Positions 22,977 to 35,128 of a stretch of DNA of 64,000 nucleotides are shown piece after piece. The translations under genes and the position numbers were made by a program. Under the pieces are notes generated by a model. That model was not told the DNA's origin and made no database searches. It was given only the letters and a program-made list of their open reading frames with translations. The stretch is taken from positions 8,223,147 to 8,287,146 of the forward strand of contig CM055115.1 of the NCBI GenBank assembly GCA_029204225.1, read 5' to 3'. The stretch's first letter is position 1. Each line of letters begins with the position of its first letter. This DNA comes from Diphasiastrum complanatum. Its lineage: Eukaryota; Streptophyta; Lycopodiopsida; Lycopodiales; Lycopodiaceae.

Positions 22977-23677
22977 TGTGAAAGTACTGTACTTTAGGAC
23001 CATAAATGGATCTACAAAAGATCCACAAGAGTGATTGGATGCTTGCTTAACAATCTATCAAAAAACTAGACACAAAAAAGTTGATCTAGATTGGCAATTT
23101 GACAAACAACAAGCATTAACAATCAAAAGCATTGATAAACATTGAAATACGAGCCCACACGTGTGTACTACAGGCTGTAGTACGGCCTTCAACCTGAGAA
23201 ACAAGTAGAAATTGATTTGGTTTCATTTGGATCACAGAAACTCAATGTACATAGTGAACTCGCTTGAGATTGCCAATGAGCTCCAAAAATTTTCTATCTT
23301 CTCACTATGGAGAGAGGGAATACATAGCAAATTCGACTTCCTTCTTGAAGTTAGGTGGATTTCCAGCATGTAATAAGGAAGTTAACTTACTCTCCTTGAC
23401 CTAAAATAAAACCCTAGTCTATTTCCTAGAGTTATGCTTGGTAGGTAGCTAGTTGGTCAAATTTTCACCTTAAACTTAGGTGTAGGTCCTATAAAGTAGG
23501 GATCACCACCAAATAGACATGACCAACTCTCTTGACTTGACCTAATTTACATTAGGATGGGTTTCCCATGTGGCATCATGGCCTCACATGTGTGGGACCC
23601 ACTTGTGTACACAATTTACACTATTCTACATGGTTTTTGATCAAGCTAGATCTGCCAATTTTTGGCAAATCTTCACA
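22977..23677 (-). repeat. 3' LTR of Copia-6
   Basis: Plus-strand edges are TGTGAAAGTACTGT and GGCAAATCTTCACA. CACACGTGTG is at 23156-23165, followed by the partial palindrome TACTACAGGCTGTAGTA. The polypurine tract begins at 23678. Confidence 0.93.
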
Positions 23678-23736
23678 CTCCTCCTCAAATTTAGCTTGAT
23701 CTTTTTACAGCTCTCTTGATAGATCAATGAAAGCTT

Positions 23737-25075
23737 TTAGAAGTGTCTAAAAAATCCAGCTACAAAGAAGGAACTTTTGAGACTCCAATAGAGAATGATG
23801 TCCATGAAGGATCTTTCACCACCTCTTAGAGGATCCCTTACAAGATGTTCCATAAATGTGTCTATATACATGTAGCACACTTCAAAACTAAACATCATGC
23901 CAAGCCATGGATTCCAAGGCATTTTGTGCACTTGAAGATACATCAATGAAGATATTAAGTGCATAAATAATGTTGCCAAAGACAACTTGTCTTGCTTGAT
24001 CCATATGATTGAGCCTAGATGGCTCCATCTTGATACTCAAGATTCTTCTTGGAGTCCTCGGGTCTTGAGCTTGATCCTCCACTTGACTTGACTCCAAAAC
24101 ATCAATGAATTGAATAATGTGTTGATCCAAAGGTGCTTCTTCAAGTTTACAAATCTTCCACTCTTGAAAGATCACATTTCCACCATTGACAAATTCTTTG
24201 GTTGAAAACAAGTAGATTCTACAATCTCTACTTGAAGAGCAAAACACTACCATTATTCCTATCATTGAAATAGGATAATCTTTGGTCCTTACATTGGAAT
24301 GATCATGCTCAAAGCATGTGTACCCAAAGATTTCCAATACAAATGATGTTTCATCTTTTATGACACTATTCAAACTATTACAAAAATAGTTATCCAATGA
24401 AATTGCTTTATCAACAACAAATGTAGATTTCAAAGCATCCCATTTCATTGTCTTGTCATACAAAGTAATAAACACCATGGATCTTAAAGTTAAGAAACAA
24501 GTCACCTCATGTCTACTAATACTTTCCAAAAAGTATTCAAAGATAGTAGACTCTCCAATGCTCACCACCCTTGCAAGATGCACACTTGAATGGACAATTT
24601 GCATGCAATTTGATGACTCGGCCATTGTCATTGAGGACTCCCTTGGAAATCTCATGCTTTGAGACTGATCCTCAAGATCTTCCTCCTTTTGATGCTCCTC
24701 CTCAATGCAAGCAAGATCACACTTTGCCAAGATCTCCTCTTGAGTGCTCTCCTCCTTCGCCAAGCTCATTCTTTCAAAAGCAACACTAGCTTCCAACTTA
24801 AACAATCTTCCATGTTTAAATACCTTTGCAATGCAAACATCATTCTTCAAGATGAAGCAAACACCATGCTTAAAGTGGACATCCAAACCACTCTCTAAGA
24901 GTAGACCAACACTAAGCATATTCTTGGTGATTGATGGTACATAAAGGACATTTTCTAGATCCATGCATTTTGAGGATTCTAGATACAAAGAAATGGTGCC
25001 AACACCATCTATCCTACACTCTTCATCATTTGTAGTAAGCTCTAGCAGATCCCATCTTACTAGTGACTTCTAGAA
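23737..25075 (-). pseudogene. Copia-6 internal open region (vestigial polyprotein)
   Basis: The longest frame (24988-23888, 366 codons) keeps patches of copia polyprotein in order. The pre-integrase section has VLYVPSITKNMLSVG; an integrase start is seen as HSSVHLA, with the catalytic D replaced by S. An integrase C-terminal section follows (EIFGYTCFEHDH...GIMVVFCSSS), then the pre-RT linker (QARQVVFGNIIYA). A shifted frame then gives the late-RT motif DTFMEHLVRDPL. Upstream, TTNDEECRIDGVGTI is the end of the protease region, but no DSG remains. Gag, most of integrase and the RT/RNase H core are deleted. The long open frame may still be translated, but no enzyme activity is expected. Confidence 0.8.
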
Positions 25076-25080
25076 ACAAG

Positions 25081-25425
25081 AAATAGATTTGATTGACTTG
25101 AAACTCACAAAGGTCTCACACTTGCAGTGTTTCACTCAAATTTGATTTCTAATCCAACAAATGGAATTATAATCATAGTTCTATCACTCCCTCGCAAAGC
25201 TGGAATGAAGATAAGATGAAGTGAAAACTACTTTCAAACAAATCTTGCCAAGAAATGGATTTGATTGTCTCTAAAAACTCACTAGGGTCTCTCTCTTGTA
25301 GTTTTTCACTCAAATTAGATTTTTAATCCAACAAATGGACTTATAATCTCAGTTCTAGCACTCCCTCACAAAGTTGGAATGAAGATAAGATGATGTGAAA
25401 TCTACTTACAATCAAATCTTGCCAA
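25081..25425. repeat. Tandem duplication, ~172 bp, in Copia-6 leader
   Basis: Two diverged copies start AAATAGATTTGATTG (25081) and AAATGGATTTGATTG (25253). Both run through AATCCAACAAATGGA and GAATGAAGATAAGATGA to AATCTTGCCA. They lie where Gag would be in an autonomous element. Confidence 0.85.
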
Positions 25426-25847
25426 TTTTGACTATTTTTGGACAAAAAAATGACTTAATCTCTTTCTTCCTTCTTGGTGTACTTTCAAGACCTGTTTTTA
25501 ACCTTAATAGGACTTGAACTCAGCCTAGATTAATTAGATTCCATGAAACAAACTCAAATCTAATCAATGGCAAATGATCTTGGTAGATTATCCTAGGATC
25601 TCCACTAAAAATTACACCAATAGCTCACTAATTGAATTTCTTTGGATCAAATGAATACCATGCATCAAATGCAGGTTCAGAGGTTCTCACACATGTGGAC
25701 AGTACGGATTTGGACCCCTACCAAGTTTGGGATCAAATCTCCTCACCAAAATCAAGATTCTAGCTTGCCCTCTTAATACTAGTTTTTAGCACCAAAACTT
25801 GCTAAAAATGGATTTGCATTAGATCAATGGCTTATGCTCTTGTACTT

Positions 25848-25860
25848 GGCTCTGATACCA
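25848..25860 (-). other. Primer-binding site of Copia-6
   Basis: Minus-strand TGGTATCAGAGCC, a perfect match to the site in Copia-1 and Copia-8, directly adjoining the 5' LTR. Confidence 0.93.
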
Positions 25861-26561
25861 TGTGAAAGTACTGTACTTTAGGACCATAAATGGATCTACA
25901 AAAGATCCACAAGAGTGATTGGATGCTTGCTTAACAATCTATCAAAAAACTAGACACAGAAAAGTTGATCTAGATTGGCAATTTGACAAACAACAAGCAT
26001 TAACAATCAAAAGCATTGATAAACATTGAAATCAGAGACCACACGTGTGTACTACAGACTATAGTACGGCCTTCAACCTGAGAAACAAGTAGAAATTGAT
26101 TTGGTTTCATTTGGATCACAAAAACTCAATGTACATAGTGAACTAGCTTGAGATTGCCAATGAGCTCCAGAAATTTTCTATCTTCTCACTATGGAGAGAG
26201 GGAATACATACCAAATTCGACTTCCTTCTTGAAGTTAGGTGGATTTCCAGCATGTAATAAGGAAGTTAACTCACTCTCCTTGACCTAAAATGAAACCCTA
26301 GTCTATTTCCTAGAGTTATGCTTGGTAGGTAGCTAGTTGGTCAAATTTTCACCTTAAACTTAGGTGTAGGTCCTATAAAGTAGGGATGACCACCAAATAG
26401 ACATGACCAACTCTCTTGACTTGACCTAACCTACATTAGGATGGGTTTCCCATGTGGCATCATGGCCTCAAATGTGTGGGACCCACTTGTGTACACAATT
26501 TACACTATTCTACATGGTTTTTGATCAATCTAGATTTGCCAATTTTTGGCAATTCTTCACA
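25861..26561 (-). repeat. 5' LTR of Copia-6
   Basis: It has the same length and edges as the left LTR; the element-sense start is TGTGAAGAATTGCC. CACACGTGTG is at 26040-26049. Differences from the left LTR are scattered single bases. Confidence 0.93.
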
Positions 26562-27289
26562 TAAATAAATTTTCTATCATAATATTACTAATTTTCATTC
26601 TATATATGCAGCGTGTATAGCAAAAAGATGCTTTTAGTTATGCATGGTTCGTCCTGTACAATACGATGCTATTTTTTGAGTGGTATAATTTACAAGTGGA
26701 TGTAGATATTAAAAAGATACTATCATCATTTATAATTTGCTGATTCTCGTGTTTTGTGATGACAGTTCACTCTTGAGCTGTATACTCATGACAATGTATA
26801 TAGATTTCGGCAAGAGTTGATCAGAACCTTTGTCCAGAATGGTGTAAGCGCTACACCTGAGATCGAGGGCCCTCAAAAGCAAGCTGCTCCTGTCTTAACA
26901 GCCTTTCAAATTGCTCAAGATGCAGATCTTATTACATATGATAAAAAAGGAATAGAAGTCCTTCCTAATACAGAGGAAGGCTATATTATAGCAGAGAGTC
27001 CTCTTGTCTTAAAAGACATTGAGGCCCTTCCCAAAACAGAGGAAGATGAGATTATAGAAAGAGTTGTTCCATTATCAGTTCCTAATACTAATAAAGAAAA
27101 TATAGAAAAATTGACTGAATAGAGATCTATTTGTAAACAGAGATACATAAAAAAAAAAAAAGATACAATCATTTTATATGTAAACAACCCGTTTATGAGT
27201 TTTTTTTATTGATACCAATATAGATTCTTACAATCAAATTGTGTCCATAGTGTAATACTAGAATGCAATTTTCTATATTGATAAAAACA

Positions 27290-28490
27290 TATGATGATTG
27301 GCTAGTATTTGCTAATAGTGAATCTCAATGTTCTTCCATAAGTTGGATTGTTTTGCCAATATCTCTGCATTTGATCTCGAGCTCATGTCTTTTACATACC
27401 TGCATAAAACTAATACAAAGTGAGTTACAATGAGTACAGAGATTGTATTAGAAAGTTTGGTTGAAAATATTCATAAAAGATCGAGTGTTTACAGTTACTT
27501 ACGAGTTTACCATTGAAAATGAATCTGAAGTCTGAAAGTACATCATCTTGTAGGAGCAATAGTTCTCGCTTGATGTAATTTAGACTCCAATCTTCTTCCA
27601 CTTCAACGCACGTCAAAACGGCATCATTGTATATAATTTTAATATTTTTTTGTTTTGAATGTCCACTGGCTTCCAAGTCTTGATCGAGTGACACCCATTT
27701 ACCTTTATTTTTTTTCCATCTTTGATAATGGAAGCATAAGCTCAACATTTGTTTTTCAATTTGATAATGGAAGCACATGAAAGACATTTTAATTTTGCAT
27801 TCTATTTCTCCATCTGATCTTTTGTCCCAGTCTTCATCCATAAGTTCAGATAATAAACTAACAAATAAATTTTTGCATACAAACATCGTTGGGGTTTTGT
27901 GTACATTGACACTTGAAAAGAAATCCACAAATATATTCAAGAAAATAAACCAACTCAAGATGACTGTTTTCTATTTTGTGCTCATTTTTAATGAATTTCT
28001 TACATCATTATATATCTTATAACGAAATGATATTGAAACTGTAGCATCTGGTGCAATCCATTCATCACTTTCAAAACTAGGTAATGGAATTGGTACTATT
28101 TGTCCAAAATTTTCTTTTGTATCAGGAACTTACATTGATTCATAAAAAAAGATCTCACTGTCAACTAGATCTTTTGCAATTCTACCTCGATATTGCAGCT
28201 ATCCAATATCAGTGTGAATAACATCTAACACACCTGCTAAAGAGTCACTTAGCTCCCATTCATTTATGCTGGATGGATATAAATCTGCAAGAGAAAAATG
28301 ATTAGATTGGCAAGTTTACTATTAGATATTTATGAATGACAAAAATCTAAGTATAAAAAATATCAATACTCATAGTTGTTTTTTTTTGTGATCTTGATGG
28401 TTGAATCCTTGCACATTTATCTCTGAATTGCATATATACATGTTGGACTAGAATTTCAGAAATAGATTTTCCTCCTAATGATGTCCTGAA
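27290..28490 (-). pseudogene. Gene Z: unrecognised multi-exon gene, decayed
   Basis: Minus-strand exon-like blocks: ~28487-28375 (after TTTCAG, TSLGGKSISEILVQHVYMQF...); ~28287-28010 (after CTCTTGCAG, DLYPSSINEWELSD..., ending at the donor-like GATGTAAGAAA); ~27930-27520 (after TTTTCAAG, NVHKTPTMFVCKNLF...). The last block contains IKIIYNDAVLTCVEVEED, then a helix-like stretch and DFRFIFNGKLV, an order resembling a ubiquitin-like beta-grasp domain; that is an inference from pattern only. Two stops fall in the middle block and the phases of the inferred introns do not fit, so it is probably dead. It is convergent with gene X copy 1 and ends ~170 bp from it. I could not assign a family. Confidence 0.4.
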
Positions 28491-28954
28491 ATCCAAAATT
28501 TTGGCCTTTCAATAACATCAAAATGATAGTTTTGACCTTTTGCTTTTTTGAAATACTCCTCTTGATGATGGATGCATCAAAACCCAAGAGTCAATTCAAT
28601 AAGCTCTATGTTGTACAAGTGTTATTTGTTATATAATTTGGCTCCTATATAAGCTATTTATACTAGTGAAAGTTTCGGTTTTATTGAAAAACTGTTCACA
28701 CCCATTGATTTTCTTTTGTCAATTCTGTATTGTACTATCGTCATTCCTAGTGACATTATAAATTGATAAGTTTAAGTTATATTTCATCATAAAATTCATC
28801 TCAAGCTTGTAATTCACAAACTCCAAATATCAACAATTTCACAATTGTCAACAATGGAATGAGATTATGAGCCTAAGACCGAGAATCAAATAGACTATGA
28901 TGATGGTTTTGAAGTTGACTCTAGAATATCAGTAGGACCAAGGTGAAGATTTTG
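28491..28954. other. Intergenic, no gene seen
   Basis: AT-rich sequence without a supported reading frame, lying between gene Z and the next LTR-like segment. A short plus-strand run at ~28853-28945 (AATGGAATGAGATTATGAGCC...) could be a small exon remnant but cannot be supported. Confidence 0.3.
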
Positions 28955-29484
28955 TGAGAAATTGTCAAAAAATTGGCAAATCTAGCTTGATGAAAACCAT
29001 GTAAATTGTACATACGTGGGTCCCACACATGTGAATCCATGTTGGCATGTGTGAGGTGAGGTCAAAGTAGTTTAGATCTCATTCATAGGGTTAGGTTAAG
29101 TCAAAGTGTTGGCATGAGGCCAAAAGACCAATCAAAAGAGAGACTTTCATAGAGATGGTCCAATCAAATTAGAGGAGTCGTAAGTCACTCATCCAATCAC
29201 ATCTGGAGGAGGAGAGAAAGAGGTCCAATAGGATATGTGCATCCTCTACTACAATTTCCTATTAGAAGGACGGATAGGTTGAATATGCACTTGAGTTTTT
29301 TAGAGTTAATGAGATTTCTACATTTTTGAGTCATATTGGATTCTCTCTCTACTCGAGGCTTGATAGTTGGTTTCTCTCTCTACTAGAGGGCAAGATGTTT
29401 TCATACTTAATTTTTTCAAGTACAAGTCTCCACACGTTTGTATGCATTTTCAAACTTGATTCCTATTTTGCCTAGATAGAGTTG
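28955..29484 (+). repeat. LTR-like segment related to Copia-7/8 LTR
   Basis: It begins TGTGAGAAATTGTC and continues in the style of the Copia-8 LTR read in sense. Four CCAAT boxes lie in ~100 bp (29128, 29160, 29193, 29225). They are followed by two pyrimidine-rich TCTCTCTACT(C/A)GAG motifs and a CACACGTTTG. About 29088-29484 is the reverse complement of 38702-39182. It is cut off at TAGATAGAGTT where the next repeat starts. Confidence 0.65.
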
Positions 29485-29494
29485 AGCTCTCAGT

Positions 29495-30653
29495 TGCGGC
29501 TGTTGCTGCATCTCTAAGATCTATCCTCTTCCAAGGTATAGATAGACACTTTTAACCTACTACTGATTTATAAAACATTTAGATTAATGAGCCTTAGTGC
29601 AAAATGTAGAATGAAAGCTGAATTAACATAACAATGGACCAACATTAAGCATTCAGGATTATGCACAAAGCAAAATGCAAGTAGCATTGTATTTTTGTCA
29701 ATGATCTTTGGGCACTGTGTGGCATACCACACAACACGTTGTCGCAAGAGATTTCAATCTCTTACAAACTATCAGATGGTCTTGTTTTCTATCGGATGCT
29801 TGGTACTCTCTCTTACAAACAATCAAACAGTCTCGCTTACTAGCAGACACTTACTACTATTTGTCTCTAACCACAACTCTCATATTCACCTTGTTTATAT
29901 AGGAACATGGAAAAATGGTTTTGAGCTGATCACATGATTACAAATTCATATTAAGCCTATTCTAATGGCTTCAGTTGTCCGTCTGCATCATCCGTGGAGT
30001 TCGTTCTCCACGCTGGTACTTTGCTAATCTTCCTAGCATTGGGGTCATGAAGATCTGTCGCTTTCGTGAACTTGTCCGTGACCGCAATCGTCAGATTGCG
30101 GTTCTTCATGGTCGTGAGCTGTATCGCATAGTGGCTGCCTTCATTCCCATTGCCTTCGATCGCATTTGGTTTACTTCATTGAAAACTGTATGTAAGGCTC
30201 CTTCGGTAGTCGCGGTGTGGTTGCTCATTGGTCTCCGCAACTTCGACTTTGTGGTTGCCTACGATGGCTTCGTTGAAGTCATATTGGAGGCCTTGCGGTT
30301 GTACCTTGGTTTCGTTGTGACCCGTATGTGGGGCCTTGCGGTTCTTCCCTTGGTGGTTTTGCTTGGATTCGTTGTGAACCGTAAGTGAGGCCTTGTGGCT
30401 CTGCTTTGGCAGTTTGCCTCTGCTTTGTTTGTCTTAGCTTGAGGCCATTTCGTTGATCTTGCGGTTTTGTTGAAGGCGCGATTTCACTTCAGCTTCGTAG
30501 TAAACCTTAGGTTAGACCTTGCGGTTCTTGCTTGGTGGTTGTGCTTCATTTCAGAATGAACTGTAAGCGAGGCTTTGCAGTTCCTGCCTTGGCTTCGTTG
30601 GTCTTCGCTTGAGTTGACCTTGCGGTTTGTTTGAAGGTGCATTTTTAGTTCAT
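29495..30653 (+). repeat. Long direct repeat, copy 1 (~1.16 kb, LTR-like)
   Basis: It matches 37079-38203 along its whole length, starting TGCGGCTG(T/C)TGCTGCATCTC. It contains imperfect internal repeats of ~55-60 bp built on GAGGCCTTGCGGTTCT (~30280-30640). An open stretch at 29975-30388 is not conserved as protein in the second copy and is not considered a gene. LTR edges are not certain: copies are not followed by a shared flank and no TSD is visible. Confidence 0.75.
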
Positions 30654-33489
30654 TTTGTTGAACTTCGAAACCGTTGGTATAAAGATCTCCACCGAGGATC
30701 ACCACTAGGATGTTGAATCCATAGAACGACAAGCAAACAAATGGTGGAAAAACCAACCCAACCAATCCTAGACCGAACGGATCTAGCCCCCAAGCTATGG
30801 ATCACTAATCAATGCTCAATAGAAGAGGTTTCACAATGCTTATGGATATCTCAAATTTACAAAACTGGGAAATCCAAAAAGCTATTTTCTATTCTAAAAA
30901 TATATTTGTGGATTTCTTATCATTTATCAACCTGATTCTATTGATTCCTTGGAAGGTAATTTTTATTTCTTGTTGACCTTGGACGATGTCACATGAATGG
31001 TTAATGGAATTGCTTTCTAAATTGTTTCCCTTATATGAATCTTCAATAAGTCTTTTTCTAATTTACAAGTCAATTCTGTGTTGGTAATAAAAAAGATCTT
31101 TTGATAAGTCATTCATGAAAATGTGTTGGGACATTATTAGTATTTGATTACGATGATGCAACACCTTTCTTGCCTTTCAAGTTTTTTTGGATTTCTTTTT
31201 TGAAACTTCTCCTAGGGCAAATCTAGACTGATATGCACCCCTTGGAAACTCGTATGGTTAAGTAGGAAGAAAAGAAAATTATCAAGGAGAAACATCTATC
31301 ATAGATTCCAGGAGGAATTTGTTACATGAATAGATGACGAACATGTTTCAAGAATCAGGATCAATAGGATATATTGATATTATAGAAATCCTTTAACAAC
31401 TAGAGTAGATATCTTGTTTGTAGATGCAAGAGAAGGAAATTAGAAAACACTCTTGTAGTGGAGGAGTTGCTTTTTACAATTCTGATTGAATTGTGTTAGA
31501 ACTAGGGAATTCTATTGCAAGATGGTGGTTTGTTGAAACATGTTCCTTGTTGGTGGTAATAAACTTGATCTTAGTGAGGACTGAGATCCATGAGTGGATG
31601 CAAAGAATGAAATTCATGCTAACAATATATTCTTTTGAGATTATCTCCAGTTGAGATTTTGGTTGCGAAATAGCACTCTTTGTGAAAAATTCTCTCTTAG
31701 AGGCTAATCGAGTTACAGGATTCTCGGTTAAGAAAGCATTGTGTACAAATCAGGTCATATCTATAGAGATATGCTATGTAGTGAATCTTTGTGTGATCGT
31801 AAAAGCTTTTGTACAAACTTTTTATCCTGTGGATCTACAAAGGATTCCTTGGACTAAGTTTATATGCATGCATAAACTAGTCATTAATACATAGGCATAT
31901 TGATGAGAATTGTGAAGAGACAATTTCTCACTAGGTAATAGTAATTTCTCGATGAGAATTGTTATTGACCTAGGTGGAATTAGAATCAAATTGAATGTGG
32001 TGTCGTGGATCCACATGTAGACATTTAAATATTTTCTAAATCCGATACAACTAACCGAGTCAAAAGTGCTACTTGAGAGTTGGTTGTTTAAAATCAACAA
32101 TATGATCTTACTTATGGATATTATTGTTGAAATGTATTGTTTATACGTCACAACCTTTATGAGTCATTTTGGATTCATTTATAGGTTTATGTGCACTGAA
32201 TACACCAGAACTTTTGGCCTTATCTTTTTCCGATTGGAAAAGATGGAATACTATCTCAGAATACTCAAGTAGAGTTGGATAGTTAATTGTACCTGCCACC
32301 ATCCCACCACACAAAACTGTGCAAGTTAGCACAGTGAGGAAGATAGGTGTAAACGCTGAATGTCAGTTAGTATCCATGTACAAAATACATTTAACTTGAC
32401 TAATCAGCTTGCAATGTAAATAAAATTTTATAGTTTGATCTTCCCTTATTGAAAGTTGCTTATAGCGATAGGCCAAACCATTTCGATATCGTACCAGAGC
32501 GAATGCCATGATGATCAGTTTGATGGTTTTGGTCCTTATCTTTTAAATATAAATACAACATTATGCATTAGACAATAAGCTATATAAGATATGTACCGAA
32601 TTACAAAAAAATAAGTAGCTTGAACCAATACATGAAGTTTTCGGCAAATCCATGCCATATCAACATTCGTATCTGTAAATAGATAATGTATAGTTCATGT
32701 AGCTTCTTAAACAAATCCATGCTATACAAGAGTCCGCAAGTTATCTTACCTTTTTTTTTTTACCATGATCATGACTTAGAAAGCAACAAAAAACACAATA
32801 CCCGTATGTAAAAAGACCTTTGAAAGTAAATAGGTTAACAATCTATTGATATGCTAGGAATACCATTACGACCAAAGGGGGTTACCATTTTCCCTATGAT
32901 AAGCATTGACTTTGTATGCAACCACATTGTATAATAGAGGAGATGCATTTATAAAAAGACCGTTAGGAATCATTCTGCTTCTTATAAAGGTAACATTAAT
33001 AATAATCTCTACCGGTGTCACCATACTCTTTATGCTTTTAAAAAAAAAGGGGACTGAAGTACACGCAAAATACCAACCTAAATAGTAGACGCAAACGATT
33101 CTTGTGAGGCGATCATGTTTGCATTTGATTGGACTTGAGACATGTTTACTTCCGTATCCATTTCTATGTATGGTATTGCAAAGTCATACGCACGAAAGGG
33201 GTGTTATTGTTACAGTACGTTATCCAAACTATTACAGTTGTATAGGAGATCATAGCTCTTGCATAGCAAAGAGCGGGAGGATTAAGAGCAATATACATAC
33301 CTTATTCTTGATGTCTATCGAAACTTAACAGTATGATTATGTACTTCATGCTACTTTTTGCTAATTTGCTGCTAAACTGTGAGAGACAGAGATGCAGCGA
33401 TGGAATGCTTAATGGTATTCTGGCAGCGATGGATTGCTCTATGATAACTGAGCAACGATGGTATATGAGCATGATAGTGTTTGGGTGTT
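30654..33489. other. 2.8 kb AT-rich, no supported gene
   Basis: I see only short frames with no recognisable motif. GTTGGTATAAAGATCTCC at ~30672 vaguely resembles a primer site after the preceding repeat but is too degenerate to call. A poly-T run lies at 32751-32761. This may be old decayed transposon interior. Confidence 0.4.
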
Positions 33490-34560
33490 GGAAAGAGGTG
33501 TGCAGAAGATAGGTCAAACTCGAAAAGAAACGAACTCGAAAAGAAACGAATGAAAATAATTCGAGTGTCTAGAAAGAAAACTTTTTGTGCATGGCGGAAT
33601 AAACTATCTTTCTCTTTCACAATGCATGACTACGCCTATCAATTTCAAACAAAACAATAGTGATAGAAATCACGTTTGATCTTATATTAACTAACTTTGG
33701 AATCATTAGTACTATAGTGATTATGTAGCCAAACAATAAAGCATCAAAAATTATCAGACAAATAATTTGTCGCAAATCACAAGACAAATAATTAGTCGCG
33801 AAAAACTATAGAAACGCATACATTCTGAGACGAAGCTGAACACAATAAAAGGTAGTATTCATTTAGTATGAAAACGAAACAGAAGTAAATCAGTACAATA
33901 AGTTGCGGATCGAAGCCGCGTACTCTATGCTATCTTTGAGCAGCTAAAATGAAAGTCTGAATTAATGCGCAATGTTGATAAGCAATGGCACAGTAGCAAT
34001 CTCTAAAACAACTCTAAGAAGTGAGCTAGAATCCTCAGGAGTGTTCAAGCTCGCAGGCTTGAGAGAGAGAGAGCTAATTATTCAAATGCTTGATCATAAC
34101 TTGAAAATTGTATGAATATGAACATCTATATATACTAAGCAATTAGGTCGTCAAATGCGATTGCCAGTTGGCTAGTGTCCACTGGCATCCATCCGGTTCC
34201 TTGTCATTGATTGTTGATAAGCGGTGGAAATTAGTCGTAAATAGTCTGTCTGCATAAAGGAACTAAAACTGTCACTCGACAGAAATGAACTAAACTGCCA
34301 CAAGCGAAGGTGTCGCAAAACGGCGACAGTGTCAGGATTTTGCAAAAAACCCGACAATGCCTTATAGTGCAATTGTAGGTTTGTCTCCACTCGTTGGAAT
34401 GTAGGCACTGGTGATCCCCAGCCTGTTCTGCCAAAAGGAGAAGAAGAGAAGAGACGAGAGAAAGAGTTGAGGATAGAAAAGAAGAATCGTGCCACCTTCA
34501 TATAGGTGAGTCCCATCTGAACGAGTGTAGGAGAGGCAACCGATCATGGCCGTAGGATGG
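33490..34560 (-). repeat. Dispersed repeat, inverted copy of 20707-21487
   Basis: The minus strand from ~34255 to ~33490 matches 20707-21487, including AATCAATG(A/G)CAAGGAACCG, the GCGGCTTCGATCCGC hairpin (33908 area) and the GACAAATAATTTGTC inverted motif. This copy extends ~300 bp farther (to ~34560) with GTCGCAAAACGGCGACAG. Composition and copy pattern suggest an LTR or other mobile-element end, but the family is unknown. Confidence 0.7.
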
Positions 34561-34701
34561 AATGCAAGCGATCTTGACCATTGAGGTAGTAATAAATGCA
34601 CTTGGAGGTATTTTAAAAATTTTCCACCAAAATTCATAAAGGGCCATATGGCTTGTAAGGTTATGAAACCAAATGGAGTAAAATAGTATTGGGTACCATT
34701 C

Positions 34702-34954
<253 letters not shown>

Positions 34955-35128
34955 CACCAACCATACCCACAGTTAGTGAATCCCTTAAGGGGGAGCTAGC
35001 TCCCCGCTAAGGTAAAGCTAACTGCCGGTCCATATTTTTAGACAGACCAAATAAAAGTCCAAGAAACACTTCATGCTATAAAAGCTTGTTAATGATTATC
35101 CATAATTTGTCACGAGAGAAGCCGTTGT

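Larger units (their letters stand above)
22977..26561 (-). mobile_element. Copia-6, complete non-autonomous Ty1/copia element
   Basis: A 3585-bp element with paired 701-bp LTRs (22977-23677 and 25861-26561), flanked on both sides by TAAAT (22972-22976 and 26562-26566). A polypurine tract borders the left LTR (minus-strand TTTGAGGAGGAG) and an initiator tRNA-Met PBS borders the right one. The LTRs differ at a modest number of positions, so the insertion is not brand new. Gag, the RT core and RNase H are missing, so movement needed proteins supplied by another element. The unoccupied target survives at ~63813-63822. Confidence 0.93.
22336..27122 (+). pseudogene. Gene X, copy 1: dead, split by Copia-6
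   Basis: This is colinear with the open copy at 62788-63949. Exon 2 equivalent starts at 22336 after TTCCAG, exon 3 at ~22713-22910, exon 4 at ~26613-26700. A further exon, 26765-27122 (after GATGACAG), encodes FTLELYTHDNVYRFRQEL and an acidic C-terminus ending at TAG. Exon 1 is missing, replaced by repeat DNA upstream of ~22304. Three lesions are visible against copy 2: an 8-base insertion early in exon 2 (frameshift), loss of the AG acceptor before exon 3 (TTGTAG became TTGCAA), and TAT to TAG in exon 4. Copia-6 sits in the intron between exons 3 and 4. I do not recognise the family. This copy is useful because it shows the 3' exon that lies beyond the window in copy 2. Confidence 0.65.

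Noticed and set aside
29975-30388. Possible 137-residue gene
   Set aside because: The matching frame in the second direct-repeat copy (37541-37933) is disrupted and reads differently after indels; it behaves as non-coding repeat DNA.
30665-30690. Primer-binding site after direct-repeat copy 1
   Set aside because: GTTGGTATAAAGATCTCC matches the initiator tRNA-Met site only in TGGTAT; too weak to define an LTR edge.
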